Positions 34,926-43,531 of a stretch of DNA of 57,137 nt are shown piece by piece. The DNA lies in NCBI GenBank assembly GCA_050261675.1, contig JBLNDO010000054.1, positions 1-57,137 on the forward strand, read 5' to 3'. Numbering within the stretch: position 1 is the stretch's first letter; every line of letters begins with the position of its first letter. A program made the translations under genes and the position numbers. The notes under the pieces were generated by a model. It ran no database searches. It was given only the letters and a program-made list of their open reading frames with translations, and was not told the DNA's origin. This DNA is from DASUBN01 sp050261675 (GTDB lineage: Bacteria; Pseudomonadota; Gammaproteobacteria; Natronospirales; REEB76).

Positions 34926-36392
34926 CTAGACCGTCGGGTTGAGTTCGGCGGCGGTGAGCACCACGCCCGCCGCGAAGGTGACGCCGGCGGCGATGAAATA
35001 GCTGATGAATAGCACGCAGAATTTGACGAATGTCTTGAACCAGGACTGTTGATAGAAGAAGCGCAGCGCCAGGAACAGATAGATAACCATGTACCAGCCG
35101 GCCACGGTTCCGGCCTCGTTCTTGAGGGGCGCGAGCCAGGGAACGAGCTTTGCGCCGGCGTCGATGAGCATCACGAACAACAGCACCACGAACAGCATGG
35201 CGTGGTAGTGCAATGTGAACACGAAATGTTCCGTGAGGTAGCGCCCCGAGCCGAGATAGAAGAGCTTCAGGAACAGCGCGATTAGCGGCATCAGCACGAA
35301 CATCATCTTCGGCAGGTTATCGCGGAGTTTCTTCTTGAATTCGTCCTGGTGGTCTTTCACGTACATGAAGGATTTGACGACGCTGTTCTGGTCACCCTCG
35401 GAGAGAGTGTGCCCTTTGTCCGGTTTCACGTTCACATGCACAAGGTCGGGGTCGTCGATGTTGTAGGAAAAACCGGCACCGAGGGCCTTGGTGGCTGGCG
35501 CGGGTGCGGCGGTGCTGGCGGCTGGATTCGCGCTGGAAGCCGGTGGCGCATCGAGTTTCGCAAGTTCCTCCCGGACGATGCGTTCCGCCTGCTGTTTTTC
35601 GGTGGGCTCGCCGGGGGCCGCGTCCATGGCCGCCAATGCCTTCTCGATCCCGGCGCGCTTCTCGGCTTTCTGCTCCGCGGTCAGCTGCGTCGCCAGCAGC
35701 TTGGGCTTGCCCACGCCTCCGGTGTCGGAGAGCGCGCCCGCAGTGGAGGGGTTCCACATGAAGGCCGCCAGGAAGAAGAACAGGATGCTGCTGAATAGAT
35801 ACAGTCGGAAGGGCTTGATGTAGCGCTCCTCGTGCCCGAGACAGTATTCGCGCGTCAGGTAACCGGGGCGGAACAACAGCGGGAAGATGCTGTGGAAGAA
35901 CTTGGTGTCGAAGCCGAAATGGGTGCCGGCGAAGTCGTGCAGCACGTTCCACAGCGGCGCCACGTAGGTGTGGTTCTTCTGGCCGCATTCCATGCAAAAC
36001 TTGGAGAGCAGCGGCGTGCCGCAGTTGCGGCAGCGCGGTCCTTGCGGCGCAGGCGTGAACCCCGCCAGGGCCAGGGGGGCGGCAGAGGGCTCCAGGTCGA
36101 AGACGCGGCGGCTCGTCTTGAGCTGGTCGCCGAAGCGCTTCACGCCCTTGGCGCGCATGCGCGGCGCCTGCTCGGCCACGTAGCGGTCGAGATCCGCCCG
36201 GCTGCCGAGGGTGTACTGCACCACGCGGCGCTCGGAGCCGGGTTCCGCACCCTCGGGCTTGAGCACGCGCGCCTCCCGGAAGCCGGGGAGCGCGAGCATC
36301 TCGCGCACGTGCTCCTTCAGCCAGGCGTCGAATTCACCCGCCTTGTTCGCGCTGATGTCCAGCGTGACTTCGTAGACGAGAGGTGTGGTCAT
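34926..36392 (-). CDS. DUF4286-DUF3667 fusion membrane protein with zinc ribbon
   Basis: A 488-residue protein of two parts. Residues 1-102 match DUF4286, a ferredoxin-like soluble domain (LVYEVTLDIS, WLKEHVREMLALPGF, VVQYTL). Residues about 118-488 match DUF3667: a zinc ribbon with C121, C124, C133 and C136 (CRNCGTPLLSKFCMECGQ), then FHSIFPLLFRPGYLTREY and several membrane segments (about 190-210 and four near the C-terminus). Between them is an Ala/Glu-rich, helical, soluble insert (about 225-310). Neither family has a proven function. The ATG overlaps the fadE stop (ATGA), so it is translationally coupled to fatty acid beta-oxidation. Confidence 0.82.
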   Translation of the reverse strand: MTTPLVYEVTLDISANKAGEFDAWLKEHVREMLALPGFREARVLKPEGAEPGSERRVVQYTLGSRADLDRYVAEQAPRMRAKGVKRFGDQLKTSRRVFDLEPSAAPLALAGFTPAPQGPRCRNCGTPLLSKFCMECGQKNHTYVAPLWNVLHDFAGTHFGFDTKFFHSIFPLLFRPGYLTREYCLGHEERYIKPFRLYLFSSILFFFLAAFMWNPSTAGALSDTGGVGKPKLLATQLTAEQKAEKRAGIEKALAAMDAAPGEPTEKQQAERIVREELAKLDAPPASSANPAASTAAPAPATKALGAGFSYNIDDPDLVHVNVKPDKGHTLSEGDQNSVVKSFMYVKDHQDEFKKKLRDNLPKMMFVLMPLIALFLKLFYLGSGRYLTEHFVFTLHYHAMLFVVLLFVMLIDAGAKLVPWLAPLKNEAGTVAGWYMVIYLFLALRFFYQQSWFKTFVKFCVLFISYFIAAGVTFAAGVVLTAAELNPTV

Positions 36393-38842
36393 GCCCGGGC
36401 GGACTTGAACGGCTTGGTACCGAGTTCCGAGGTGTCGAAATCGTCCACCGCGACGATCTCGGCGGTGAGTTCCTCCAGGCGCGCCAGGTCCCGGGCCTCC
36501 TGGAGGCTGACGAGACCCGCTTCTTCGGCGGCCGCGAGCGGCGAAGCTCCGCGTTTAGCCTTCAGCTTGCCGGCTTTCTCGGCCTCGCGGATCCTGCGCT
36601 CCACGGGCTCGAGCCGGGTGGCGAGCTCCAGCGCCTCCGCCAGCATGCCGACCGGCGAATGCTTGTCGCCGGTGTAAGTGTTCCAGGTCAGCCGGTTTCG
36701 GGAGGGGCCCGGCATGGAGATCAGTTCCGCCACCTCGTGGCCGAGTTCGTCGGACGGCGCCGAATACATGCGGCCGCGGGGGAAGATCAGCACCCGGAGC
36801 ACCGCCGCCACCGGCTTGTTGGGGAAATTCCTCAGGAAGGAGTGCATGGATTCCTGCAGGCGGTAGAGCGCGTCGCGGCAGGCCCATTCGACCAGCGGCA
36901 GGTCCTCCGCCGGCCGATGCTGGTCCTCGTAGCGCTTCAGCACCGCCGAGGCGATGTACATGTAGCTCAGCATGTCGCCGAGCCGCGCCGAGAGCTTCTC
37001 CTTCTTCTTGAGGGCTCCCCCCAGGCTCAACATGGCGGCGTCGGAGGCCAGCACGAAAGCGGCGCTGAAGCGGTTGATGTGCTGGTAATAACGCTCCGTA
37101 GGCGTGTTGATGTGCACGCGCGTCAAACGGGCGAAGGTCAGGGCCATCCACACGGCGCGGGCGGCATTGCTGATGGCGAGGCCGATGTGGCGGAACAAGG
37201 CGTCGTCGAAATCGATGAGCGCCTGGGCGTGGTCGGGATTCGCAGCGGCGCGCATCTCCTTCAGTACGTAGGGATGGCAACGGATCGCCCCCTGGCCGTA
37301 GATCATGAGGTTGCGCGTCAGGATGTTCGCGCCTTCCACGGTGATGGCGATGGGCGTGGACTGGTAGCCACGGCCGAGGTAGTTCCGGGGGCCGAGCTGG
37401 ATGCCCTTGCCACCGTGCACGTCCATGGCGTCGTTGCCGATGTGACGCGCCATTTCGGTGACATGCAGTTTGGAGATGGCGGCGCACACCGCCGGTGCCT
37501 CGCCTTGGTCGATGGCCCCCGCGGTCATGGTGCGCACCGCCTCCATGGCATAGAGCGTGCCGCCCATGCGGCCCAAAACTTCGTCGATGCCGTCGAAGCG
37601 GGCGATGGGCAGCCGGAACTGCTTGCGGACGCGGGCGTAGGCGCCGGTCGAGTAGACACCGAGGCGCGCCGCACCGGTGGTGTTGGAGGGCAGCGAGATG
37701 GCGCGGCCGGCGCCGAGGCATTCCATCAGCATCCGCCAGCCCTGGCCCGCCATCTTGGTGCCGCCGATGATGAAGTCGAGCGGCACGAATACGTCCCGGC
37801 CCTGGGTCGGACCGTTCTGGAACGGCAGGTTGAGCGGGAAGTGCCGCCGGCCGATGGCGATCCCCGGCAGCTGCGGCGGGATGAGCGCGCAGGTGATGCC
37901 GTAGTCCTCCACGTCGCTAATCAGGTGGTCCGGGTCGTAGAGCCGGAATGCGAGGCCGAGCACCGTCGCCACCGGCGCGAGCGTGATATAGCGCTTGTTC
38001 CAGTTCAAGCGCATGCCGACGATCTCCTTGCCCTCCCACGTCCCCTTGCACACCACGCCGCTGTCCTGGATGGAAGCGGCGTCGGAGCCGGCGTTGGGCG
38101 CGGTCAGGGCGAAGCAGGGGACGTCGGTGCCGTCGGCGAGCCGCGGCAGGTAGTGGTTCTTCTGTTCCTCGGTGCCGTAGCGCAGCAGCAGTTCCGCGGG
38201 CCCGAGGGAGTTCGGCACCGCCACGATGGAGGCGCAGGTGGCGCTGCGGGTGGCGATCTTCGCCAGCACCTCCGAGTTCGCCAGCGCCGAGAACTCGCGG
38301 CCGCCGTAGCGCTTCGGGATGATCATGGCGAAGAAGCCTTTTTTCTTGAGGTAGTCCCAGGCTTCTGGCGGCAGGTCGCACCATTCGTGAGTGATCTTCC
38401 ACTCGTCCAGCATGCCGCAGAGTTCTTCCACTTCCGTGTCCAGGAAGGCCTGTTCCTCGGCGCTGATCTTCGGCGCCGGCGTGTTGAGCAGGCGCTGCCA
38501 GTTGGGCCGGCCGCTGAAGAGCTCGCCGTCCCACCAGACGGTGCCGGCCTCGAGGGCCGCCGCCTCGGTATCGGACATTTCCGGCATGATGTGGCGGAAC
38601 ACATTGAGCAGCGGTTTGGAGATCCAGGCGCGGCGCAGGCTCGGGACGTTCACCGGGACGGCGAGGGCGAAGAACACCACCCAATAGAGGAGCTTCAGCC
38701 AGTCGGGACCTGTGCCCAGCACTTGGTAGGCGGCGAGATATATAAGGTAGGCCAGCGTCGCCAGGATGAGCGGCACGCGCTGGTAGGCCAGCACCAGGCT
38801 GCCGCCGATGAACATCAGGAGCCAGAGGGTAGCGGTCAGCAT
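36389..38842 (-). CDS. fadE: Acyl-CoA dehydrogenase FadE
   Basis: An 817-residue FAD-dependent acyl-CoA dehydrogenase of the large membrane-associated FadE type, first oxidation step of fatty acid beta-oxidation. N-terminal membrane segments (about 1-75) are followed by a long conserved stretch with ITHEWCDLPPEAWDYLK, FFAMIIPKRYGG, VPNSLGPAELL, FALTAPNAGSDA, WNKRYITLAPVATVLGLAF, RRHFPLN and PIAITVEGANILTRN. These follow E. coli FadE closely. The ATG at 38842 was chosen because FadE proteins start right at the hydrophobic segment. The longer frame uses a GTG at 38896 and overlaps the upstream thioesterase gene. It is coupled to the downstream DUF4286-DUF3667 gene. Confidence 0.96.
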   Translation of the reverse strand: MLTATLWLLMFIGGSLVLAYQRVPLILATLAYLIYLAAYQVLGTGPDWLKLLYWVVFFALAVPVNVPSLRRAWISKPLLNVFRHIMPEMSDTEAAALEAGTVWWDGELFSGRPNWQRLLNTPAPKISAEEQAFLDTEVEELCGMLDEWKITHEWCDLPPEAWDYLKKKGFFAMIIPKRYGGREFSALANSEVLAKIATRSATCASIVAVPNSLGPAELLLRYGTEEQKNHYLPRLADGTDVPCFALTAPNAGSDAASIQDSGVVCKGTWEGKEIVGMRLNWNKRYITLAPVATVLGLAFRLYDPDHLISDVEDYGITCALIPPQLPGIAIGRRHFPLNLPFQNGPTQGRDVFVPLDFIIGGTKMAGQGWRMLMECLGAGRAISLPSNTTGAARLGVYSTGAYARVRKQFRLPIARFDGIDEVLGRMGGTLYAMEAVRTMTAGAIDQGEAPAVCAAISKLHVTEMARHIGNDAMDVHGGKGIQLGPRNYLGRGYQSTPIAITVEGANILTRNLMIYGQGAIRCHPYVLKEMRAAANPDHAQALIDFDDALFRHIGLAISNAARAVWMALTFARLTRVHINTPTERYYQHINRFSAAFVLASDAAMLSLGGALKKKEKLSARLGDMLSYMYIASAVLKRYEDQHRPAEDLPLVEWACRDALYRLQESMHSFLRNFPNKPVAAVLRVLIFPRGRMYSAPSDELGHEVAELISMPGPSRNRLTWNTYTGDKHSPVGMLAEALELATRLEPVERRIREAEKAGKLKAKRGASPLAAAEEAGLVSLQEARDLARLEELTAEIVAVDDFDTSELGTKPFKSARA

Positions 38843-38885
38843 GGGTAACCCATTCTTCTTGAGGTTGGATGCCGCGTCCTGAAAA

Positions 38886-39320
38886 CTATACTCCACCGCC
38901 CGACTGGAGTTTGGCGAGCAACCGGGGCGGGAAGCTCACGGCTTTTTGGGCCTTGAAGTCGAAGCACACCACGCCCAAGCGCGCCTCGGCGACGGTCACG
39001 CCGTGCTGGTTGCGGGCCCGATGGAAGAACGCGCAGCTGCGGCTCTGGAATTCACCGGCGGCCACTTCCACGGTCAGCGCGTCGCCGTAGAAGGCCTGGG
39101 CGCGGTAGATCACCGCGGCGTCGGCGATCACAAACCCCAGACCATCCTGGCCGATCTCGTCCTCCCCCAGGGAGCGCAGGTAACGCCGTCTTGCCTCGTG
39201 CAGCAGCGACAACACCTGGTCATTGCCCAGGTGGTTGCCGTAGTTGAGGTCGCCGATTCGCACTTCCAGCTCGGTGCTGTAGGCGAAGCGCTCCGGCATT
39301 TCGATCTGCACGCGGCCCAT
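38886..39320 (-). CDS. Hotdog-fold acyl-CoA thioesterase (4HBT family)
   Basis: A 144-residue single hotdog domain. The 4HBT active-site region reads RIGDLNYGNHLGND, with the catalytic Asp in the usual position before the long helix LLHEARRRYLRSLG. Strands ADAAVIYRAQAFYGDALTVEV and CAFFHRARN fit the family. Expected to hydrolyse acyl-CoA thioesters, a plausible partner for FadE, which starts 44 bases downstream. The gene begins just after the mdh terminator, so it probably heads the thioesterase-fadE-DUF4286/DUF3667-DUF4399 operon. The acyl chain specificity cannot be told. Confidence 0.87.
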   Translation of the reverse strand: MGRVQIEMPERFAYSTELEVRIGDLNYGNHLGNDQVLSLLHEARRRYLRSLGEDEIGQDGLGFVIADAAVIYRAQAFYGDALTVEVAAGEFQSRSCAFFHRARNQHGVTVAEARLGVVCFDFKAQKAVSFPPRLLAKLQSGGGV

Positions 39321-39339
39321 GTCCGTCCCCTAAATAAAA

Positions 39340-39367
39340 AGGGCCGCCTGGTGTGCCGGACGGCCCT
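39340..39367 (-). terminator. Rho-independent terminator of mdh
   Basis: A stem AGGGCCG / CGGCCCT extended by further pairs across one mismatch, with a 4-base loop, is followed on the minus strand by TTTTTAT. It lies 24 bases after the mdh stop and 20 bases before the thioesterase start. Confidence 0.82.
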
Positions 39368-39390
39368 CGCGGGTACTCAGTTCAAACCCA

Positions 39391-40380
39391 TCATACCGGC
39401 AGGAGATCCTTCACGCCTTCCCGCTCCTCGCGCAGCTCCGCCTCGGTGGCCTGCATACGCTGCTTGGAGAATTCGTCGATCTTGAGCCCCTTCACGATTT
39501 TCCACTGGCCCTTGCTGCAGGTGACAGGATAACCGTACATGATCCCGGGCTTCACGCCGTAGCTGCCGTCCGCGGCCACGGCCATGCTCACCCAGCTGCC
39601 TTTCGGTGTGCCGAGCGCCCAGTCGCGCATGTGGTCGATGGCGGAGGAGGCGGCGGAAGCCGCCGAGGAGGCGCCGCGGGCCTTGATGATGGCGGCGCCG
39701 CGCTGCTGCACGGTCGGGATGAACTCACCCGCGATCCAGGCCTGGTCCACCAGCTTGGACGCAGGCTTGCCCTTGACGGTGGCCGAGCGGATGTCCGGGT
39801 ACTGCGTGGAAGAGTGGTTGCCCCACACGGTCATGCGCTTGACGTCGGTGACGTGGCTGCCGGTCTTGGCGGCTAGTTGCGACAGGGAGCGGTTGTGGTC
39901 GAGGCGCATCATCGCACTGAAGTTCTTCTTGGGGATGCGCGGCGCGTTGGAGGAGGCGATGAGCGCGTTGGTGTTGGCGGGGTTGCCCACCACCAGCACT
40001 TTCACGCTCTTCTTGGCCGCGGCATCGAGCGCCTTGCCCTGGGCGGAAAAGATCTTGGCGTTCTCGAGCAAGAGGTCCTTGCGCTCCATGCCGGGGCCGC
40101 GGGGTTTGGCGCCGACGAGCAGGGCGTAGTCCGCGTCCTTGAACGCCACCTCGGCGCTGTCCGTGGCCACGGTGCCGGCGAGCAGCGGGAAGGCGCAGTC
40201 GGAGAGTTCCATGACCACGCCGTTGAGCATGGGCAGCGCCGGGGTCACTTCCAGGAGCTGCAGGATCACGGGCTGCTTCGGGCCCAGCATGTCGCCGGCG
40301 GCGATGCGGAAGATGAGCTGGTAGCCGATCTGGCCGGCGGCGCCCGTGACGGCGACGCGGACGGGTTTCTTGGTTGCCAT
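39391..40380 (-). CDS. mdh: Malate dehydrogenase
   Basis: A 329-residue NAD-dependent malate dehydrogenase of the cytoplasmic-MDH-like group common in proteobacteria without the 312-residue E. coli type. NAD-binding GAAGQIGYQL, LEVTPALPMLNGVVMEL, VGAKPRGPGMERKDLL (substrate-binding arginines), VVGNPANTNAL, and the catalytic His in WGNHSSTQYPD are all present. It oxidises malate to oxaloacetate in the TCA cycle. The ATG at 40380 has a GGAG Shine-Dalgarno; the frame open to 40461 has no export signal and looks intergenic. It is monocistronic, with a terminator at 39340-39367. Confidence 0.97.
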   Translation of the reverse strand: MATKKPVRVAVTGAAGQIGYQLIFRIAAGDMLGPKQPVILQLLEVTPALPMLNGVVMELSDCAFPLLAGTVATDSAEVAFKDADYALLVGAKPRGPGMERKDLLLENAKIFSAQGKALDAAAKKSVKVLVVGNPANTNALIASSNAPRIPKKNFSAMMRLDHNRSLSQLAAKTGSHVTDVKRMTVWGNHSSTQYPDIRSATVKGKPASKLVDQAWIAGEFIPTVQQRGAAIIKARGASSAASAASSAIDHMRDWALGTPKGSWVSMAVAADGSYGVKPGIMYGYPVTCSKGQWKIVKGLKIDEFSKQRMQATEAELREEREGVKDLLPV

Positions 40381-40739
40381 GGGAAAGCTCCGTGTTGGCG
40401 GGTTCTTGAGGAGGCAGGCCGCGGGGTCGGCGCCCTGCAAAAGGGAGCGGGATTTTATCACCCGCCTGTGGGGCGTCTTTTGGGGCGGCGGCCTCGCGGA
40501 GCAGGAAGACCGGCGCTCGAGGGTGTTATGGGATGGCTTGCGGAAGGGGCTTGATCAACCCATCCGTAACAGTTTGGTGGGAAAGCGAGGTCTGTTTAAC
40601 TGATTGTTTTTTAAAGACTTATGTCCTTACGAAGAAAATATCTTCCGCCCTCTTGCATTCTCTTTTTTTAGTGTTATAGTTATCTACAACACCACTACGG
40701 AACTGGCTTGAACGCCGGTGCGCTGAGAAGGAGAGAGCC
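40381..40739. other. Intergenic region between divergent mdh and the GntR operon
   Basis: These 359 bases hold no gene I can support. The left two thirds are GC-rich leader sequence of mdh. From about 40595 to 40692 the sequence turns AT-rich, with a small inverted repeat GAAGA/TCTTC (40631-40645) and then the promoter and operator of the plus-strand operon. A Shine-Dalgarno AAGGAG precedes the ATG at 40740. I could not place an mdh promoter with confidence. Confidence 0.6.
40653..40692 (+). promoter_or_regulatory. Promoter with GntR/YtrA-type operator over the -10 box
   Basis: A -35 TTGCAT (40653-40658) and a -10 TATAGT (40675-40680) are spaced by 16 bases. The -10 lies in a 22-bp imperfect palindrome at 40671-40692, with arms GTGTTATAG / CTACAACAC (one mismatched pair) around TTAT. 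It precedes the operon that encodes a YtrA-type GntR repressor, so autoregulation is likely. The same element, 19 of 22 positions identical and with the same -10, lies at 7736-7757 before the DUF4097 gene. Confidence 0.8.
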
Positions 40740-41285
40740 ATGAACACTACCCTGAAGTTGAGTGCCGCCGTCGTCCTCGCGCTCGGCCTTGCCTCTACCG
40801 CCGTCGAAGCCTCGGCCGCCATGAACGGGCCCGAAGCGAAGATGCATCTGGAGGAAAGCGGCAGCCTGCCCCCCGGCCAGGCCAAGGTGATCCGGCTCGG
40901 CACCATCCATGTAACCCCCGCGGACGCAGAGGCTGCAGCGCGCCCCGCCCGGGCCCCCCATTTTGGTTCGACCGTCTACCTCGGCCGCATCCAGGTGACT
41001 CCGGCGGACAGCGCCGATGCCAAGAGCGCCGCCCTCGCCGCCCGCCAGTCGGGCGCCGTGTTCCTGGGCAGCATCATCGTGACCGCCGACGATTCCGAGG
41101 ATGCGCGCTACGCCGAGGCCAACGCCGCCGGCCGCGGCAGCGTCTACCTCGGCAGCATCCGCGTGACACCGACGGGCGGCAAGTCGCCCATCGCGAAGGG
41201 CATGCTGGCGGTCGAACGCTATCTCGGTTCCCATCCCGCGCTTGCGGCCCTCGGTACCCTGGTGTTTGGCCGGCTTGGCGGCTAA
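40740..41285 (+). CDS. Exported protein with four 28-residue LGxIxVTPAD repeats
   Basis: A 181-residue protein with a signal peptide (MNTTLKLSAA ... cleavage near ASA-AM, residue 27). Its body is four repeats with conserved core [VI]xLG.I.VTPADs.DA, the LG pairs falling at residues 53, 81, 109 and 137, an exact 28-residue period. After the last repeat comes a more hydrophobic tail with YLGSHPALAALGTLVFG. I do not recognise the family. The pattern suggests short beta-strand pairs joined by Ala-rich helices or linkers. It is the promoter-proximal gene of the GntR/ABC operon, so it is probably the most strongly expressed product and perhaps the exported substrate or partner of the system. No catalytic motif is seen. 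Confidence 0.82.
   Translation: MNTTLKLSAAVVLALGLASTAVEASAAMNGPEAKMHLEESGSLPPGQAKVIRLGTIHVTPADAEAAARPARAPHFGSTVYLGRIQVTPADSADAKSAALAARQSGAVFLGSIIVTADDSEDARYAEANAAGRGSVYLGSIRVTPTGGKSPIAKGMLAVERYLGSHPALAALGTLVFGRLGG
40884..41180 (+). repeat. Four in-gene 84-base (28-codon) repeats
   Basis: Coding repeats of the exported protein at 40740-41285: units at residues 49-66, 77-94, 105-122 and 133-147, each centred on LGxIxVT. The protein period is exactly 28 residues while the DNA has diverged, so the repeats are old and kept by selection rather than a recent expansion. Confidence 0.8.
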
Positions 41286-41331
41286 GGTTAGTGCCGGGTT
41301 ACTCAACTAAACCGCTATAGCAGCGAGGCTT

Positions 41332-41712
41332 ATGGACATGGAACCCACCTGGAGCGACAACCAGCCGATCTACCGCCAATTGCGGGACCGGGTGGTGGCC
41401 ATGATCCTGGAGGACGCCCTCAAGGAGGGCGATCCCCTGCCGTCGGTGCGCTCGGTGGCCGCCGAATACCAGATCAATCCGCTCACGGTCCTCAAGGGCT
41501 ACCAGTCACTGGTGGACGAGGGCCTGGTGGAGAAGCGCCGCGGGCTCGGCATGTTCGTAAAAGAGGGCGCGCGGAAGAACCTCATGAAGAACGAACGCGA
41601 GCAGTTCCTCAAGAACGAGTGGCCGCAGATTCTGCAACGTATTCAACGCCTCGGCCTGGACATCATGGACCTGGCGAAGGCGGTAAACGGGGAGAAGGGA
41701 GCCAAGTCATGA
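41332..41712 (+). CDS. GntR family transcriptional regulator, YtrA subfamily
   Basis: A 126-residue regulator: an N-terminal winged helix-turn-helix (IYRQLRDRVVAMILEDALKEGDPLPSVRSVAAEYQ split as usual, then INPLTVLKGYQSL and LVEKRRGLGMFV) and only about 45 C-terminal residues forming helices. This short two-helix tail defines the YtrA subfamily, which generally represses adjacent ABC transporter operons. The related HpaR1 of Xanthomonas campestris is a known YtrA-type regulator. The ATG at 41332 follows GCGAGG. Its stop overlaps the ABC ATPase start (ATGA). The palindromes at 40671 and 7736 are its likely targets. The inducer is unknown. Confidence 0.92.
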   Translation: MDMEPTWSDNQPIYRQLRDRVVAMILEDALKEGDPLPSVRSVAAEYQINPLTVLKGYQSLVDEGLVEKRRGLGMFVKEGARKNLMKNEREQFLKNEWPQILQRIQRLGLDIMDLAKAVNGEKGAKS

Positions 41713-42566
41713 CTACGCTCGTCAAGGCCCGGGGCTTGACCAAACGCTACGGCACGTTGACCGCGCTGGACCGCGTGGATTTCCAGATCGAGGAGGGCTG
41801 CATCGTGGGCCTGATCGGGCCGAACGGCGCCGGTAAGACCACCGCGCTCAAGGCCATACTCGGCCTCACGGATTTCGAGGGCGAGCTGGATGTGTTGGGG
41901 CACGACCCCCGCCGTTCGCGCCACGACCTCATGCGCCAGGTGTGCTTCATCGCCGATGTGGCGGTGCTGCCGCGCTGGCTGAAGGTGGCGAACGCCATCG
42001 ACTACGTGGAGGCGGTACACCCCGGTTTCAGCCGCGAGCGCGCGCTGCACTTCCTGGAGCGCACCAAGATCCGCCAGACGAGCAAGGTCGGCGAGCTTTC
42101 CAAGGGCATGGTGACCCAGCTGCATCTGGCGCTGATCATGGCCATCGACGCCAAACTCCTGGTGCTCGACGAGCCGACGCTCGGTCTCGACATCCTGTAC
42201 CGCAAGGAGTTCTACACCAGCCTGCTGAACGACTATTTCGACGCCCAGCGCACGATCGTCGTCACCACCCACCAGGTGGAGGAGATCGAGAAGATACTCA
42301 CCCACCTCATGTTCATCGACGGCGGCCGGGTGACCCTGGACCGCTCCATGGAAGAGGTGGCGGAGGCCTACACGGAGGTGCTGGTGGCGCCCGATAAGGC
42401 CGCTGCCGCCCAGGCGCTGAAGCCGCTGTACGAGCGCGAAATCTTCGGCAAGAAACTGTTCCTATTTGAGGGCGTGGGCCGCGAGGAGCTTTCCAAGCTC
42501 GGCGAGATCCACACCCCCAGCGTCGCGGACATCTTCGTGGCGAAGGTCAAAGGAGAGATGAAATGA
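41709..42566 (+). CDS. ABC transporter ATP-binding protein (YtrB-like)
   Basis: A 285-residue ATPase: Walker A GPNGAGKTT (37-45), Walker B LLVLDEPTLGLD (150-161) and an H-loop TTHQVEE. The signature reads LSKGM (130-134) instead of LSGGQ, a variant common in ABC-2 exporters of the YtrB/drug-resistance type. A C-terminal extension of about 70 residues (AYTEVLVAPDKAAAAQALKP ...) follows the nucleotide-binding core. It starts in the ATGA overlap with the GntR gene and ends in an ATGA overlap with the permease gene, so the three are tightly coupled. With the permease it would form a dimeric exporter or envelope-acting transporter. Confidence 0.94.
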   Translation: MTTLVKARGLTKRYGTLTALDRVDFQIEEGCIVGLIGPNGAGKTTALKAILGLTDFEGELDVLGHDPRRSRHDLMRQVCFIADVAVLPRWLKVANAIDYVEAVHPGFSRERALHFLERTKIRQTSKVGELSKGMVTQLHLALIMAIDAKLLVLDEPTLGLDILYRKEFYTSLLNDYFDAQRTIVVTTHQVEEIEKILTHLMFIDGGRVTLDRSMEEVAEAYTEVLVAPDKAAAAQALKPLYEREIFGKKLFLFEGVGREELSKLGEIHTPSVADIFVAKVKGEMK

Positions 42567-43504
42567 ACACCGCCACCGTGCGCGTGAACAAGACGCTGAT
42601 CCGCCGCGAATTTTGGGAGAACCGCTCGCTGTGGATCGTCCCTGCCTGCGTCCTGGGACTGGCGACCCTGACGGGTCTCATCAAGATCGCGATGTACGTG
42701 AGCGGCCATTTGGCCGCGGGTAACGGCATCCACATCGTGGAGTTCGACGATGATGATGCGGCCGCCGCCGGCTCGAGCGGGGCTGCCTCGATGGTTCGCC
42801 TGGGGGCGCTCATCAGCGCCGTGCCCATGGACATCATCATGATGCTCGTCATCTTCTTCTACCTGCTGGACAGCCTCTATGCGGATCGCCGCGACCGCAG
42901 CGTGCTGTTCTGGCGCTCCATGCCGGTGTCGGATTTCCGCTCCGTGCTCGCCAAGCTGGCGACCGCCATGTTCGCAGCCACCGCCATCACTCTGGCCGCC
43001 ACCATCGCGATGGATTTGCTCGCCGGCATATTCGAGTTGATCAGCGAGACTTTCGCCCCGCACTCCATCGTGCTGTTCAGCCATCCCCTGGCGCTGATCG
43101 AAGGCTGGGCCATCGTCGCCTATGCGCTCGTCGCTCAGGCCATATGGTTCCTGCCGTTCTTCGGCTGGTGGATGCTGGCGTCCGCCTGGGCCAAGAAGAC
43201 GCCGTTCCTGTGGGCGACGCTTCCGCCGGTCCTGCTGGGTTTCGCCGAACTCGTGCTGTTCCGCACCCACTATTTCTGGCACGCCGTGCGGATGCACGTG
43301 GTGAATTGGATGGTGATCCTCAACATCGACCCCATCCTTCAGCACGAGGAGAGCGCCAAGCAGTTCGTGTTGAACGGCGAATATGTGAATTTGCAGGGGC
43401 TCGGCCGTTATCTCGCTTCGCCCGAACTCTGGATCGGCACCGCGATCGGCGCAGCATTCATCTACGGCGCCATCGTGCTGCGCCAGAAGCGTTCCGAGAT
43501 CTAA
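42563..43504 (+). CDS. ABC-2 type permease
   Basis: A 313-residue integral membrane protein with about six segments: near residues 24-46, 88-113, 135-160, 185-215, 220-240 and 290-308. An Asp-rich periplasmic loop (EFDDDDAAAAG) follows the first segment. The soluble stretch between TM2 and TM3 contains DSLYADRRDRSVLFWRSMPVSD, the cytoplasmic coupling motif typical of ABC-2 permeases (compare LYxERRDRS-FW-S-P). It pairs with the ATPase at 41709. The substrate cannot be deduced; candidates are envelope lipids, antimicrobials or the neighbouring exported proteins' ligands. Confidence 0.88.
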   Translation: MNTATVRVNKTLIRREFWENRSLWIVPACVLGLATLTGLIKIAMYVSGHLAAGNGIHIVEFDDDDAAAAGSSGAASMVRLGALISAVPMDIIMMLVIFFYLLDSLYADRRDRSVLFWRSMPVSDFRSVLAKLATAMFAATAITLAATIAMDLLAGIFELISETFAPHSIVLFSHPLALIEGWAIVAYALVAQAIWFLPFFGWWMLASAWAKKTPFLWATLPPVLLGFAELVLFRTHYFWHAVRMHVVNWMVILNIDPILQHEESAKQFVLNGEYVNLQGLGRYLASPELWIGTAIGAAFIYGAIVLRQKRSEI

Positions 43505-43531
43505 GGGCTTCTATTTATCATGGAGAAGGGC

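Noticed and set aside
36383..38848. An 821-codon open frame antisense to fadE
   Set aside because: It is a codon-position shadow in GC-rich DNA: no family motifs, low-complexity Arg/Gly/His composition, and the opposite strand encodes an unmistakable FadE.
38843..38896. N-terminal extension of FadE to a GTG at 38896
   Set aside because: It would overlap the thioesterase gene and add polar residues before the membrane segment that begins other FadE proteins.
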